Positions 51,853 through 60,089 of a stretch of DNA of 64,000 nt are shown piece by piece. The notes below the pieces were generated by a model. That model saw only the letters and a program-made list of their open reading frames with translations, was not told the DNA's origin and did not search any database. Source of the stretch: an uncultured Lachnospiraceae bacterium (lineage in GTDB: Bacteria > Bacillota > Clostridia > Lachnospirales > Lachnospiraceae); the NCBI GenBank assembly GCA_902794095.1, contig CADBFZ010000011.1:58655-122654 (forward strand), written 5' to 3'. The translations under genes were made by a program, and so were the position numbers. Position 1 is the stretch's first letter, and the number at the start of each line of letters is the position of its first letter.

Positions 51853-52518
51853 TCAGAATTCTTTCTTCTGCATGATCCTTATGCTGCATATCAGCGATAT
51901 CGATACAACAACCACACAAACGGCATATAAGACAAATATCACGGTTATCGGGGATATGGTGTTAAGGCCTGCTGCCATGGCTTCGAAATTGATTCCGAAT
52001 CTGCTGCCTATATACCCGAGTGCTCCCTTTCCCGCGATCATTATAAGAATGACGATGCCGCAGAGTACAAAAAGAACAATCTTACTTTTCTCGGAAGAGA
52101 ATTTGAATTCCACAGGTATCATGATCGAAATGATCAGGAAAAATACAGGCAATATCATGAAATCATCCATGAACACTTCCGGACCGTTAAAGGGGGTTTT
52201 CTGTATGAAAAAAGAGATAAACTGAAGCACCACGGCAAATGCCCAGGTCAGGAACAATCCGATGACCGCGAAGATATACTTGGCAACCGCATAATCCCCG
52301 GGGCGGACGGGCATTGTCATAAGAAAGCCCATTCCGTTATCGTGATTATCATATGAGATCGTGGATATGATCAGCATCAGTCCTATCATCGGAAAATAGG
52401 ACACTATAAAGCCTGAATCCATTGCGAAACTGAGCATGACGGATACAAAAAAGTACAGAATGAGAAGCTTTTTTTGAACCAGTATGATTCTGAAATCTTT
52501 AGTCAGCAAACCTTTCAT
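51853..52518 (-). CDS. ABC transporter permease (ABC-2 type)
   Basis: A 221-residue integral membrane protein with six hydrophobic helices and a cytosolic N-terminus (MKGLLTKDFRIILVQKK). Its size and position after a YtrB-like ATPase under GntR control match the permease of YtrA-type transporters. The substrate is unknown; related systems respond to cell-envelope stress or peptide antibiotics. ATGA overlap with the ATPase gene shows coupling. Confidence 0.88.
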   Translation of the reverse strand: MKGLLTKDFRIILVQKKLLILYFFVSVMLSFAMDSGFIVSYFPMIGLMLIISTISYDNHDNGMGFLMTMPVRPGDYAVAKYIFAVIGLFLTWAFAVVLQFISFFIQKTPFNGPEVFMDDFMILPVFFLIISIMIPVEFKFSSEKSKIVLFVLCGIVILIMIAGKGALGYIGSRFGINFEAMAAGLNTISPITVIFVLYAVCVVVVSISLICSIRIMQKKEF

Positions 52519-53366
52519 TTATTCCCACCTCCCAGCATCAGGACGATAATGTCATCGATATGAGCGTTTTCAACAACCGCTTTCGGATAATTCTCGACAT
52601 AGAACTGTTTCTCCGAAGTAAGGCAGGTATAGCTGTAGCTGTCTTTCTGAGAAGCTAAGATGTACTTCTTATCGAGTGATCCGTACTCTTCTTCTCCGAC
52701 CTTTACAAGACCGTAATTTCCGAGAAGCACATCCGTATCTTCATGAAGGATTATCTTACCGTTATCGATCATGTAAATATCATCGCAAAGCCCTTCCAGA
52801 TCGGATGATATATGTGAACTGATGATCACACTTCTGTCCGGATCCTCGCCCAGATAATCCCTTATCATCTGAAGGACATCGTTTCTTGCAAGAACATCAA
52901 GACCCGCCGTGGGCTCATCGAGAATAAGAACGGATGCCTTATGACTCATTGCGGTAATGACTCTCAGTTTTGCTTTCATACCGCTTGAAAAATCCTTTAT
53001 CGCTTTGTCAAAAGGAAGACTCTGCGCCTTGCATTTTTCCATGAAATCCTTCTCATCAAAATCCTCATAAAATCCCTTGAGAATGCTGATGACATCCCTG
53101 ATCGTTAGGATCATGGGAAAGCCCGCATCGGACAGGGCTACACCGAATTGTTTCTTGTCCTCTCCGGTAAAATCCTTGGGATTTTTTCCGAATACTTCTA
53201 TCTCACCGCCATCGGTCTTTATCAGGCCGAGGATGGCTTTTATCGTCGTAGTCTTTCCCGCACCGTTCTTACCAATCAAACCGGTAACTCTTCCGTCGGG
53301 AACTTCCATCGAAACGTCCAGTTTAAAATCCTTATAATCTTTACGAAGATTATTTAGTCTGATCAT
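52515..53366 (-). CDS. ABC transporter ATP-binding protein
   Basis: A 283-residue ATPase: Walker A GLIGKNGAGKTTTIKA, ABC signature FSSGMKAKLRV (a variant of LSGGQ), Walker B VLILDEPTAGLD and H-loop ISSHIS. The C-terminal 70 residues are an extra domain, as in YtrB-like exporters. It works with the six-helix permease encoded next and lies 42 bp after the GntR gene. Confidence 0.95.
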   Translation of the reverse strand: MIRLNNLRKDYKDFKLDVSMEVPDGRVTGLIGKNGAGKTTTIKAILGLIKTDGGEIEVFGKNPKDFTGEDKKQFGVALSDAGFPMILTIRDVISILKGFYEDFDEKDFMEKCKAQSLPFDKAIKDFSSGMKAKLRVITAMSHKASVLILDEPTAGLDVLARNDVLQMIRDYLGEDPDRSVIISSHISSDLEGLCDDIYMIDNGKIILHEDTDVLLGNYGLVKVGEEEYGSLDKKYILASQKDSYSYTCLTSEKQFYVENYPKAVVENAHIDDIIVLMLGGGNK

Positions 53367-53408
53367 TTGATTACCTTTCTGCCTGAAAAGGCATGAGCGT
53401 TAGTCCGG

Positions 53409-53786
53409 TCACTGAGGGTCTTCGAGTATGATCTCGATCATTTCCCTGATGTCGTCATCGGTCAGGCCAACGAATCTTGCTTTGCTTACCGAAGCCGCAA
53501 GCTCATCCTCGACAGCTTTCTTTCTGGCTTCGATAGCAAGCTGTCTGTCGGTCTCTGCCACATAACTTCCTTTTCCGTGGACCGTTACAGTGAACCCTTC
53601 CTCTTCAAGTTTGTCATATGCCTTCTTGACGGTAAGGGCACTGATCTTTAATTCTCCGGCGAGATTTCTTACCGAGGGGAGCGCTTCCCCCTCTTTAAGG
53701 CCGCCGTCTATGATCTCCTGCTTGATCTGATCCATGAGCTGCTCGTAAACAGGAACCATTGAAGTGTTGTTAATGATGATCTTCAT
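53409..53786 (-). CDS. GntR family regulator, YtrA type
   Basis: A 125-residue repressor. The N-terminal GntR winged helix (PVYEQLMDQIKQEIIDGGLK, LPSVRNLAGELKISALTVKK, TVHGKGSYVAE) is followed by a short C-terminal helical tail without a large ligand domain, the YtrA subfamily form. It likely represses its own operon with the ABC genes through the 21-bp inverted repeat upstream, and is released by an envelope-related signal. Confidence 0.94.
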   Translation of the reverse strand: MKIIINNTSMVPVYEQLMDQIKQEIIDGGLKEGEALPSVRNLAGELKISALTVKKAYDKLEEEGFTVTVHGKGSYVAETDRQLAIEARKKAVEDELAASVSKARFVGLTDDDIREMIEIILEDPQ

Positions 53787-53802
53787 TATGTATCTCCTTC
53801 AC

Positions 53803-53857
53803 GATAAACAGCATATAACAGTTTATGACTGTTGTCAACTGTTATATGCTGTTTATC
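53803..53857. promoter_or_regulatory. 21-bp inverted repeat operator over the gntR promoter
   Basis: A perfect 21-bp inverted repeat (53803-53823 with 53837-53857) with a 13-bp spacer. A promoter TTGACA (53838-53833), 17 bp, TATGCT (53815-53810) on the minus strand is wholly inside it, so a bound dimer would block the -35 and -10. Confidence 0.85.
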
Positions 53858-53858
53858 A

Positions 53859-54464
53859 TCAGTAATAATTCTTATCTGCTTTGATACCGATATTTCCGAG
53901 GAGCGTCACACCCATGTTGTACATCATCTTGATAGCCTTGTCTTTAGGCATCCTGTAGTTGTCAAATATCATCATGAGTGCGAGGCCGTGAGTGTAAATA
54001 ACCGTATCACGCACGGCTTCTCCCAGAAGTTTCGGGGATACATCGTATTCTTTTGACAGGAGCTTGAAAACATCTTCGTCAAACTGGAACTCGAATATGC
54101 TCCTGCCTTCCGCCACATCATCTCCTATGGTCTCCATCAGGTCGTCCACGTTCAGAAACCTGAATACATGGGGATGATCGCAGGCATTGGACAGATATAT
54201 CTTACCGGATATAAAAAACGCCTCGATTGCTTCCTTGCCCTTTATGGCTTCCGTCATGGGACCATAAAGCTTACTTCCGCTGTAGAAATAAAGTTCCTTT
54301 TTCAGGTCTGTCATGCTTCCGAAGAGCCATGAGACCGGCTGCGTGGAGCATCCGAGTTTGGACGCTATGGATTTGATTCCCACAGCACCGATGCCGTTTT
54401 CATCCAGAAGCTCATATGCGGCTTCCAGAACCATTTCTTTTGTTATCTGAGCTTTTCTTCCCAT
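53859..54464 (-). CDS. TetR family regulator
   Basis: A 201-residue repressor with a TetR N-terminal domain (TKEMVLEAAYELLDENGIGA, IKSIASKLGCSTQPVSWLFG) and a helical ligand-binding C-terminal part of no recognised type. It is the third gene of an operon with two flavodoxin-like proteins and probably controls the 38-bp palindrome ahead of that operon. Its stop is two bases from the GntR operator. Confidence 0.9.
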   Translation of the reverse strand: MGRKAQITKEMVLEAAYELLDENGIGAVGIKSIASKLGCSTQPVSWLFGSMTDLKKELYFYSGSKLYGPMTEAIKGKEAIEAFFISGKIYLSNACDHPHVFRFLNVDDLMETIGDDVAEGRSIFEFQFDEDVFKLLSKEYDVSPKLLGEAVRDTVIYTHGLALMMIFDNYRMPKDKAIKMMYNMGVTLLGNIGIKADKNYY

Positions 54465-54474
54465 TTTTCACCCT

Positions 54475-55125
54475 TTATGAATAAGGTTTGTAATCAAGAG
54501 GCCTGGTGCCTCCCATGCTTTCCGCATCTTTCATGAAGCCTTTTTTAACCGCTGTCTTGAAAAAGAAACCGACCAGCAATCTTACAGGCTTAGGAAAAAC
54601 TTCAGGTCCCGTAAATGCCTTGCACTTCTCGGAATTGAAATTTCCGTTCTTAGAAAACTCTCTTCCCATCTCTGCATAAGGCTGAGTCGCCTGATTTTTC
54701 TTCTCACTGTCTAAGAATCTTATCTCAAAATTTCCGCCCTTTACAAGAGTTCCGCCGTATTCACAGCCGAGATACCCTGCAAGCTTTTCAAGATATGCTT
54801 CTCCGCATCTTAACTGAATACCTTCCGCAAATCCGCTTTGCAGGATAAAGGACATCTTGGCATTACCGGTCTTGGGGGATAATGTCTCAAGAAATTCCAT
54901 GAGAAGTCCGGGAATACACTCTACATAAAGGGGTAAAGCTATGAGTATATTATCATTTTCGTCATAGGCCTTGCGGATAGTATCCCATGAATTCTTATCT
55001 GAAATCTCGTACTGTTCAAAGGTGTCACCGTTTTCGCACATACCTTCGGTAAACTTCGAAAGGATCATATCGGTATTACTGAACTTCTTTATTCTGGGGC
55101 TTCCGTTAATTATCAGAACATGCAT
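54475..55125 (-). CDS. Flavodoxin-like NAD(P)H-dependent oxidoreductase
   Basis: A 216-residue protein with a flavodoxin fold: VLIINGSPRIKKFSNTD is the FMN phosphate loop and ILIALPLYVECIPGLLMEFL the second conserved loop. The final 60 residues extend beyond the core with a hydrophobic helix. Expected to bind FMN and reduce quinone, aromatic or iron substrates. Overlaps the preceding flavodoxin-like gene by 13 bp. Confidence 0.85.
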   Translation of the reverse strand: MHVLIINGSPRIKKFSNTDMILSKFTEGMCENGDTFEQYEISDKNSWDTIRKAYDENDNILIALPLYVECIPGLLMEFLETLSPKTGNAKMSFILQSGFAEGIQLRCGEAYLEKLAGYLGCEYGGTLVKGGNFEIRFLDSEKKNQATQPYAEMGREFSKNGNFNSEKCKAFTGPEVFPKPVRLLVGFFFKTAVKKGFMKDAESMGGTRPLDYKPYS

Positions 55126-55619
55126 GATACCGCCTCCTTTATCTCATCTTTGCCAAATACTCCCAGAGACTTACTCTCGAGATTAAGGGCCGCTCTTTCG
55201 GTCCATCTCTCCAGATATTCCCTGTCGGCATCACCGCTGATGATAAGTCCCACATCGGCATTCTTACCGTATCTGGATACATGTCTCATCTGGTCTCCCA
55301 CAAAATGAAGATTCATGGTCAGGATGGGGAGTATACGGTCGAATACGTTCTTTCCCTTATGGTCTATATTGCCAAGGGCAGTATCAGATATTACCCAGTA
55401 CTGATCCGCATGAATAAGCTTCTTTAAGATGATCTCATAATCATCCTTTACTGCACACTCTCCCGGTGTCTTAAGCCAGCAGTAATTACAACCTATACAA
55501 TGACTGATCTTAAGATTCGCAGCTTCTACAATATCGATATCAAGCGATTTATCCGCTGCCTGTTTTCTAATCTCTTCGGTTATTGATGTATCCGAAGTTG
55601 TATTAACTACAAGGATCAT
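55113..55619 (-). CDS. Flavodoxin-fold FMN reductase-like protein
   Basis: A 168-residue protein resembling NADPH-dependent FMN reductases. The N-terminus (ILVVNTTSDTSI) is a weak FMN loop; CIGCNYCWLKTPGECAVKDD is the Cys-containing segment typical of this iron-sulfur-flavoprotein-like family. The VISDTALGNIDHKGKNVFDR run is the flavin-contact loop. First gene of the TetR operon. Confidence 0.82.
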   Translation of the reverse strand: MILVVNTTSDTSITEEIRKQAADKSLDIDIVEAANLKISHCIGCNYCWLKTPGECAVKDDYEIILKKLIHADQYWVISDTALGNIDHKGKNVFDRILPILTMNLHFVGDQMRHVSRYGKNADVGLIISGDADREYLERWTERAALNLESKSLGVFGKDEIKEAVSCMF

Positions 55620-55652
55620 TGCTTTCCTCCATACTAGTTGAATAAATGCATA

Positions 55653-55690
55653 ATAATATAAACCTGTTTATATAAACACGTTTATATTAT
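55653..55690. promoter_or_regulatory. 38-bp palindromic operator of the TetR operon
   Basis: An outer pair (55653-55663 with 55680-55690) and a perfect inner palindrome TGTTTATATAAACA (55665-55678) share one centre; only 55664/55679 fail to pair. TTGACA on the minus strand (55712-55707) lies 15-17 bp before TATAAT/TAATAT at the edge of the palindrome. Confidence 0.85.
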
Positions 55691-55733
55691 ATCGAACCTG
55701 TTTAGTTGTCAACTACAGAGGTAAAGTTTGTCC

Positions 55734-56945
55734 TCAGATCTTCTCTGCGCCTGTATTGGAATATGAAAAATAAAACGAAGAAAAGAAGTCCCCGATCAGT
55801 GGATCTTTAATGAATTCTTCTGCGGATATATCACCACTTGAAGTCTTCAGTTTTCCAACTGTTTCATTTAAATGAGTTATGAAAAGTGATGCGGGAATAG
55901 CAACGAATGTGCATTCCTCGAGGTCATCTTTAACCGGTTTTACGAACTCTTCTACGCTTCCGTGCAGTGCATGGCGCAAGCTTCCCTGCCATGCATTATG
56001 TACATTGGTCTTATCGACAGAAGTTATCCCCAGTTCTGCGGCCGTACATTCATAAGGCAAAGGTCCCGCACCGTGTCTTGTTACATAGCTTCTCGTTACA
56101 TAGACTGCTTCGGTAAGTTTAAGTCCGTACTTTGAACATATTTTACAGGGATTATAAAGACCTGTTCTGGATGCGGTAACGTGAGGTGCGAATTCCTGAT
56201 TTTCGGAATCAAGTAAAAGTCCCTGTCCGGATTCGAAGACTATCATGTCACGGCTCTTTAAAAACCCTTCGCTATCCTCACATACGGTCACGTACTTTTC
56301 GGCATTTCGTTTCATTTCATCCACCGCATTTTCTATAACGGTCTTAGAAGAAAGTGCTTCGAAAAGTTCTGTCATCTCAGATGCCTGTGCTGACTGCATG
56401 TTCAGACCAAGCTCCGACAATCTCCGCACGCCGTATCCGTTTCGTATATCCTCTATCTTCTTCACAACATCTTCCGGTGATGAAGTAATAATGTCTTTAA
56501 CCGTAATCCCAAATCCTGCTTTGGTCCTTAAGTCACACTCATTGATTCCCATTCCGCAGCTGCCGTGTCTTCCGTCACCGCGGGAAAGTTCCAGCAGCAT
56601 GTTGATAAGAACATCATCAATAAGAGTTACATGTGTCTTAGCATCGCAATATATCTTCGGGCAGATGCCGCTGACGCTTCGAAACTCTTCAATCTCTTCT
56701 CCCAGCTTATACAGATCGGGATAATATGTGTCCGCCCAGAAAGTATCCGCATTACGAAAAGAGCCCGCCGACAACTGATGAAAAACAAACCTTTTATCGT
56801 CCGTTTCAACAGTATGCCCGGCCTGGGCTCCACCGTTATGTTTTATTACAAGGGCGTTTGAAGACTTGCTGCAGAAGTAATCCGTAGCAAGCCCCTTTCC
56901 CTCATCTCCGAATCCTTTTCCGATTACGGTTAGGATATTTTGCAT
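55734..56945 (-). CDS. Divergent adenylosuccinate-synthetase (PurA) homologue
   Basis: A 403-residue member of the PurA/PurZ fold. Retained: P-loop with GDEGKG (13-18), the NGGAQAGHT segment with the phosphate-site His (44), ESGQG (238-242), SYVTRHGAGP (286-295). Lost: the GRRRRTGW loop that binds aspartate and IMP in PurA is replaced by DKTNVHNAWQ (311-320), and the guanine-recognising TKLD is THLN (357-360); the C-terminus is shorter. It should activate an oxo group with an NTP, but the substrates probably differ from IMP, Asp and GTP. It starts 2 bp after a VWA gene; no other pur gene is near. Confidence 0.88.
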   Translation of the reverse strand: MQNILTVIGKGFGDEGKGLATDYFCSKSSNALVIKHNGGAQAGHTVETDDKRFVFHQLSAGSFRNADTFWADTYYPDLYKLGEEIEEFRSVSGICPKIYCDAKTHVTLIDDVLINMLLELSRGDGRHGSCGMGINECDLRTKAGFGITVKDIITSSPEDVVKKIEDIRNGYGVRRLSELGLNMQSAQASEMTELFEALSSKTVIENAVDEMKRNAEKYVTVCEDSEGFLKSRDMIVFESGQGLLLDSENQEFAPHVTASRTGLYNPCKICSKYGLKLTEAVYVTRSYVTRHGAGPLPYECTAAELGITSVDKTNVHNAWQGSLRHALHGSVEEFVKPVKDDLEECTFVAIPASLFITHLNETVGKLKTSSGDISAEEFIKDPLIGDFFSSFYFSYSNTGAEKI

Positions 56946-56947
56946 GA

Positions 56948-57850
56948 TCAGAAGAATAATCCCTTCTTTTTACTCTTAATGGTAAGTTCGCTGAGCGCTC
57001 TCTTAATGACGGGGAGCTTTTCGGTAGGCCACTGCTTGAGAGTCTCTTCAAGATCCATTCCGCCTGTCATCTGAATGGTGCTGATAATAATCTCAGGAAT
57101 GCAATCGATCTCATCTGTTCTGATAACCATGGTGTGTCCGGGAAGAAGATTTACTATATTGTTAGCCTTCTTAAAATCGTTATCAAGGAAGAGGTGGAAC
57201 ATTTCAAACTTCTCGCCGGCATCCTTTACAATGTCTTTAACTTTCTTATTAACGTTCTCTCCGAATACTCTGTTATAAAGAGCGGGAAGATTTCCATACT
57301 CTCCTTCAACTCTGCAGTCCGCACAATCACCGATGGTGAAAATAAAACCTTTCTTCTTTCTCTTTTCATAGTTATCAAGAGAAGTATGATTAGCCGCAAA
57401 GTACCACAGAAGGTTGGGAACAACTCTTCCGTTTCCTGCATTCTCAAGCCAAAGGTCAAGGAGCTGCTCTGCGATTCTGATATCTGATTCAAACTGTGTT
57501 ACCTGAAGAGGTGAAGCATCCTCGATATCACCGTATGCCGCAAACATAAGAGCGGGATCTTTAACAGCGTTAGTTGAGTAAAGCTTCATCATGGTCTCGT
57601 TGAGAGATTCCTGCGCAACCTGCTTGGCAAGATATCCCATGGAGCCCGTTACATCAAGTCCTATGATAATGGGAAGTGACTCGGGATGATCGTCGGAGTC
57701 CCTTGCTTCTCTTGTCTGTATAAACTTGGGATCGAATCTCTGATCGCAGGAAGTGCTCTTGAATATCTCGGTCTCACTTGCTGCATGAGCAATGTTTCTG
57801 CTGTTCTTCAGTCTATTCCAATCCGCTGCGGTATAACTTCCTCTTCCCAT
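56948..57850 (-). CDS. VWA-domain protein
   Basis: A 300-residue cytosolic protein with a von Willebrand A domain (about 58-280) whose MIDAS DVTGS is at 66-70. The N-terminal 55 residues are soluble and charged; FIFTIGDCADCRVEGEYG has a Cys pair. AAGGAGG lies 6 bp before its ATG. It is the middle gene of an operon with a zinc-ribbon pseudokinase-like protein and a PurA-like enzyme, a layout reminiscent of but different from TerY-type VWA-kinase sets. Confidence 0.87.
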   Translation of the reverse strand: MGRGSYTAADWNRLKNSRNIAHAASETEIFKSTSCDQRFDPKFIQTREARDSDDHPESLPIIIGLDVTGSMGYLAKQVAQESLNETMMKLYSTNAVKDPALMFAAYGDIEDASPLQVTQFESDIRIAEQLLDLWLENAGNGRVVPNLLWYFAANHTSLDNYEKRKKKGFIFTIGDCADCRVEGEYGNLPALYNRVFGENVNKKVKDIVKDAGEKFEMFHLFLDNDFKKANNIVNLLPGHTMVIRTDEIDCIPEIIISTIQMTGGMDLEETLKQWPTEKLPVIKRALSELTIKSKKKGLFF

Positions 57851-57869
57851 CTTGTCCTCCTTAAATCAA

Positions 57870-58784
57870 TCAAAAGTTCACGTTCATCTGTGCAAAACGT
57901 CTTCCGCCGAATCCGTCCTCAATTACTTTGTCCCATTTTTCAAAATCAGAAAATGCATCGTTAGGCATTTTTTCTTCCAGAAATTTGATCATCTCCTTGG
58001 GCGCTTCTTCCTTGTGCATTCCGAGGATCTTGGTCGCTGTAGATCTGAGTCCCTTAAGATCCGGATTTCCGAATGCTTTATTTGCAATGCCCTGCTTCGA
58101 AGCAGTCCACCAGTGTCCCATTAAAACGGCGTGGTGGTTAAAAGGATTGATCCAAACCGCATCTTCGTTTATTCCGCCGTGTACCAGATCGCTGTACTGT
58201 AATACGCAGCAAATATTTTCAAGTCTTGAGACGATCCATGCAACATGTTCGGGCTTTAAACTTCCGAACATGGGCAGAGGAAACAAATTGTCGGTTCTTG
58301 CAAATGCATGCATCACTCCGCCGTCTTTAAGATCATAGCTGCCATTTAATCTGGGGAAGCACTCATTAAGTCCCTTCATATCCGCAGGCGGAAAAGAAAG
58401 CATTCCGATTCCGGATATCATCTTATCTGCAAGGTGCTTCTCAGCCGCGCCGAAAATAAAGAGCGCATTGTTTTTAGTCAGATAAACCTTGGCAGCTCCG
58501 TCATCATACGAATACAGATATCTGATGGTTACGGTCTCGCCGTCCGCAGTTTCAACCTGAGCTTCCTCAGCGCTGTCCCAGAGGTAATCTTCAGTCTTCT
58601 TACCTTCCGCTTTTTCATCATGGATTCCGCGAAGGTAGTTCAGCATCTGCTTTCTGAATTCTTTATATCCGGAAAGCTCCTTATCGTCGAAATATGTCCT
58701 TCCGCCGCAGTATTCACATACAAGTGCACCGCTGCTGTCAACGGACATCTCACCGCCGCAGTTTTTGCATTTGAAACTGATCAT
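57870..58784 (-). CDS. Zinc-ribbon protein with pseudokinase-like region
   Basis: A 304-residue protein. The N-terminus is a zinc ribbon (C6, C9, C23, C26). From about 90 to 260 the pattern resembles a protein kinase: LKPEHVAWIVSRLENICCVL like the alphaE region and HGGINEDAVWINP (202-214) like the HxDxxxxN catalytic loop, but the catalytic Asp is G and no DFG is found, so activity is unlikely. It may be a scaffold or sensor. GGAGGC lies 9 bp before the ATG and TATAAT at 58815-58810 marks a likely promoter. First gene of the VWA/PurA-like operon. Confidence 0.72.
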   Translation of the reverse strand: MISFKCKNCGGEMSVDSSGALVCEYCGGRTYFDDKELSGYKEFRKQMLNYLRGIHDEKAEGKKTEDYLWDSAEEAQVETADGETVTIRYLYSYDDGAAKVYLTKNNALFIFGAAEKHLADKMISGIGMLSFPPADMKGLNECFPRLNGSYDLKDGGVMHAFARTDNLFPLPMFGSLKPEHVAWIVSRLENICCVLQYSDLVHGGINEDAVWINPFNHHAVLMGHWWTASKQGIANKAFGNPDLKGLRSTATKILGMHKEEAPKEMIKFLEEKMPNDAFSDFEKWDKVIEDGFGGRRFAQMNVNF

Positions 58785-58836
58785 GATATTATGCCTCCAT
58801 ACATAAAAGATTATATCATGATGACAGGAGGGACGC

Positions 58837-59982
58837 TTAATAAACTATATATGCTCTTTCATCCAGCTTGCGGTCATCTCTGTAATCAAGCTCTCTGCCC
58901 TTGTACTTGGCCGGATTAATATATTCAAACTCCCAAACCGAGTAAGAGGTAAGTCTGCCGGCCTGATAATGCTCACACCTGACCTTATCCCCATCCTCGT
59001 CGTAGAAATATACTGTCATGCACTCGGTGAGAACGGCATCGGAACCGTCTCCGTATGCTTCCTGAGAAATATTCTTTTCCGTGATTTCGGTTTTTTTGTA
59101 TAGATAACCTTCATCCGCATATTCATATAAAATTTCGGTAGAATCCATGAAATCATAAATCTCATGGATCACACGTCCTTCTTCATCGTAAACATATTCT
59201 TCATGGGACAGTAGCCTGTCATCGTCATAAGATACATATGTTGTCGAGCTGAGAAGATTACCGTTATCGTCATAATCTTCTTCGGTCCGATACAGCTGTT
59301 CACCGTCTTTGCCGATTTCAATAACCGTACGGTGATTTCCGTCGGTCTCAAACACCGTCTGACTCGCAACGTAAGTGCTGTCGGCAGCGTAAGAAGTGCC
59401 GTCAGCTTCGGTAATAATCCGGTTTATTGTATTCCCTTCGGAATCGATCGTATCTTCATATGAAAACTCTATATTATCGTTTTCATCATAATCTTCTTCG
59501 TACCTTTTGCTCAGTTTTCCTTCGTCATCATATTCATATCTGATGATATAGTGGGAATGCGAAAAAGATTCTTTGTATATAATATTTCCGTCTTTGTTGT
59601 ATTCGCAGTATGTGTCTACATCGCCCTTGTAATTGTAAGTTGTTTCTTTAGTAAGATTTCCTTCTTCATCGAACTCTCTGTATGTCTGAAGCTTGTCTCC
59701 GCGTCCGTAAACGGATTCGTCCGCTATGATACCCGAACTGCTGTAAGTTCTTTCGGTTGTTTCATAGAGGTTTCCGCATGAATAGTAACACTCTTTGACA
59801 ATATTCCCTGACTTGTCGAACTCATAATAATATTCACCGTAAGCACTCAGACCACCGTCGGAATAATACTGGAGAAATACGGAAGGCAATTTAACATCCC
59901 CTGCCGATGATCCGGAAGACCCGCAGGCGGTGAGACTTACCGTTAAAAGTGCCGTCATTAATGCAGATATTATCTTTTTCAT
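58837..59982 (-). CDS. Lipoprotein with YD-like repeats
   Basis: A 381-residue surface lipoprotein (lipobox LTAC after an 18-residue signal). The body consists of about a dozen 20-24-residue repeats of the form YxYDxxGNLxxE (FDEEGNLTKETTYN, YDENDNIEFSYE, YDEEGRVIHEIYD), as in RHS/YD-type beta repeats but without a toxin end. It is acidic and rich in Tyr. Expected to be tethered at the outer face of the membrane. No partner gene is evident; function unknown. Confidence 0.85.
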   Translation of the reverse strand: MKKIISALMTALLTVSLTACGSSGSSAGDVKLPSVFLQYYSDGGLSAYGEYYYEFDKSGNIVKECYYSCGNLYETTERTYSSSGIIADESVYGRGDKLQTYREFDEEGNLTKETTYNYKGDVDTYCEYNKDGNIIYKESFSHSHYIIRYEYDDEGKLSKRYEEDYDENDNIEFSYEDTIDSEGNTINRIITEADGTSYAADSTYVASQTVFETDGNHRTVIEIGKDGEQLYRTEEDYDDNGNLLSSTTYVSYDDDRLLSHEEYVYDEEGRVIHEIYDFMDSTEILYEYADEGYLYKKTEITEKNISQEAYGDGSDAVLTECMTVYFYDEDGDKVRCEHYQAGRLTSYSVWEFEYINPAKYKGRELDYRDDRKLDERAYIVY

Positions 59983-60049
59983 AATTCACCCCTTTTAAAA
60001 CCATAACAGCCTGTACATCTGTATAGACGGAATATTTGTCCGAAGGGTC

Positions 60050-60081
60050 ACAGTAAAAAGGACGACTCAAAAGAGCCGTCC
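60050..60081 (-). terminator. Intrinsic terminator of the glycosyltransferase gene
   Basis: A 9-bp stem with one mismatch (60060-60068 with 60073-60081), then TTTTTACTG on the minus strand. Confidence 0.8.
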
Positions 60082-60089
60082 CTCACGCC

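Noticed and set aside
55734-56945. Annotation as the housekeeping purA
   Set aside because: The substrate loops of PurA are missing and the context has no purine genes.
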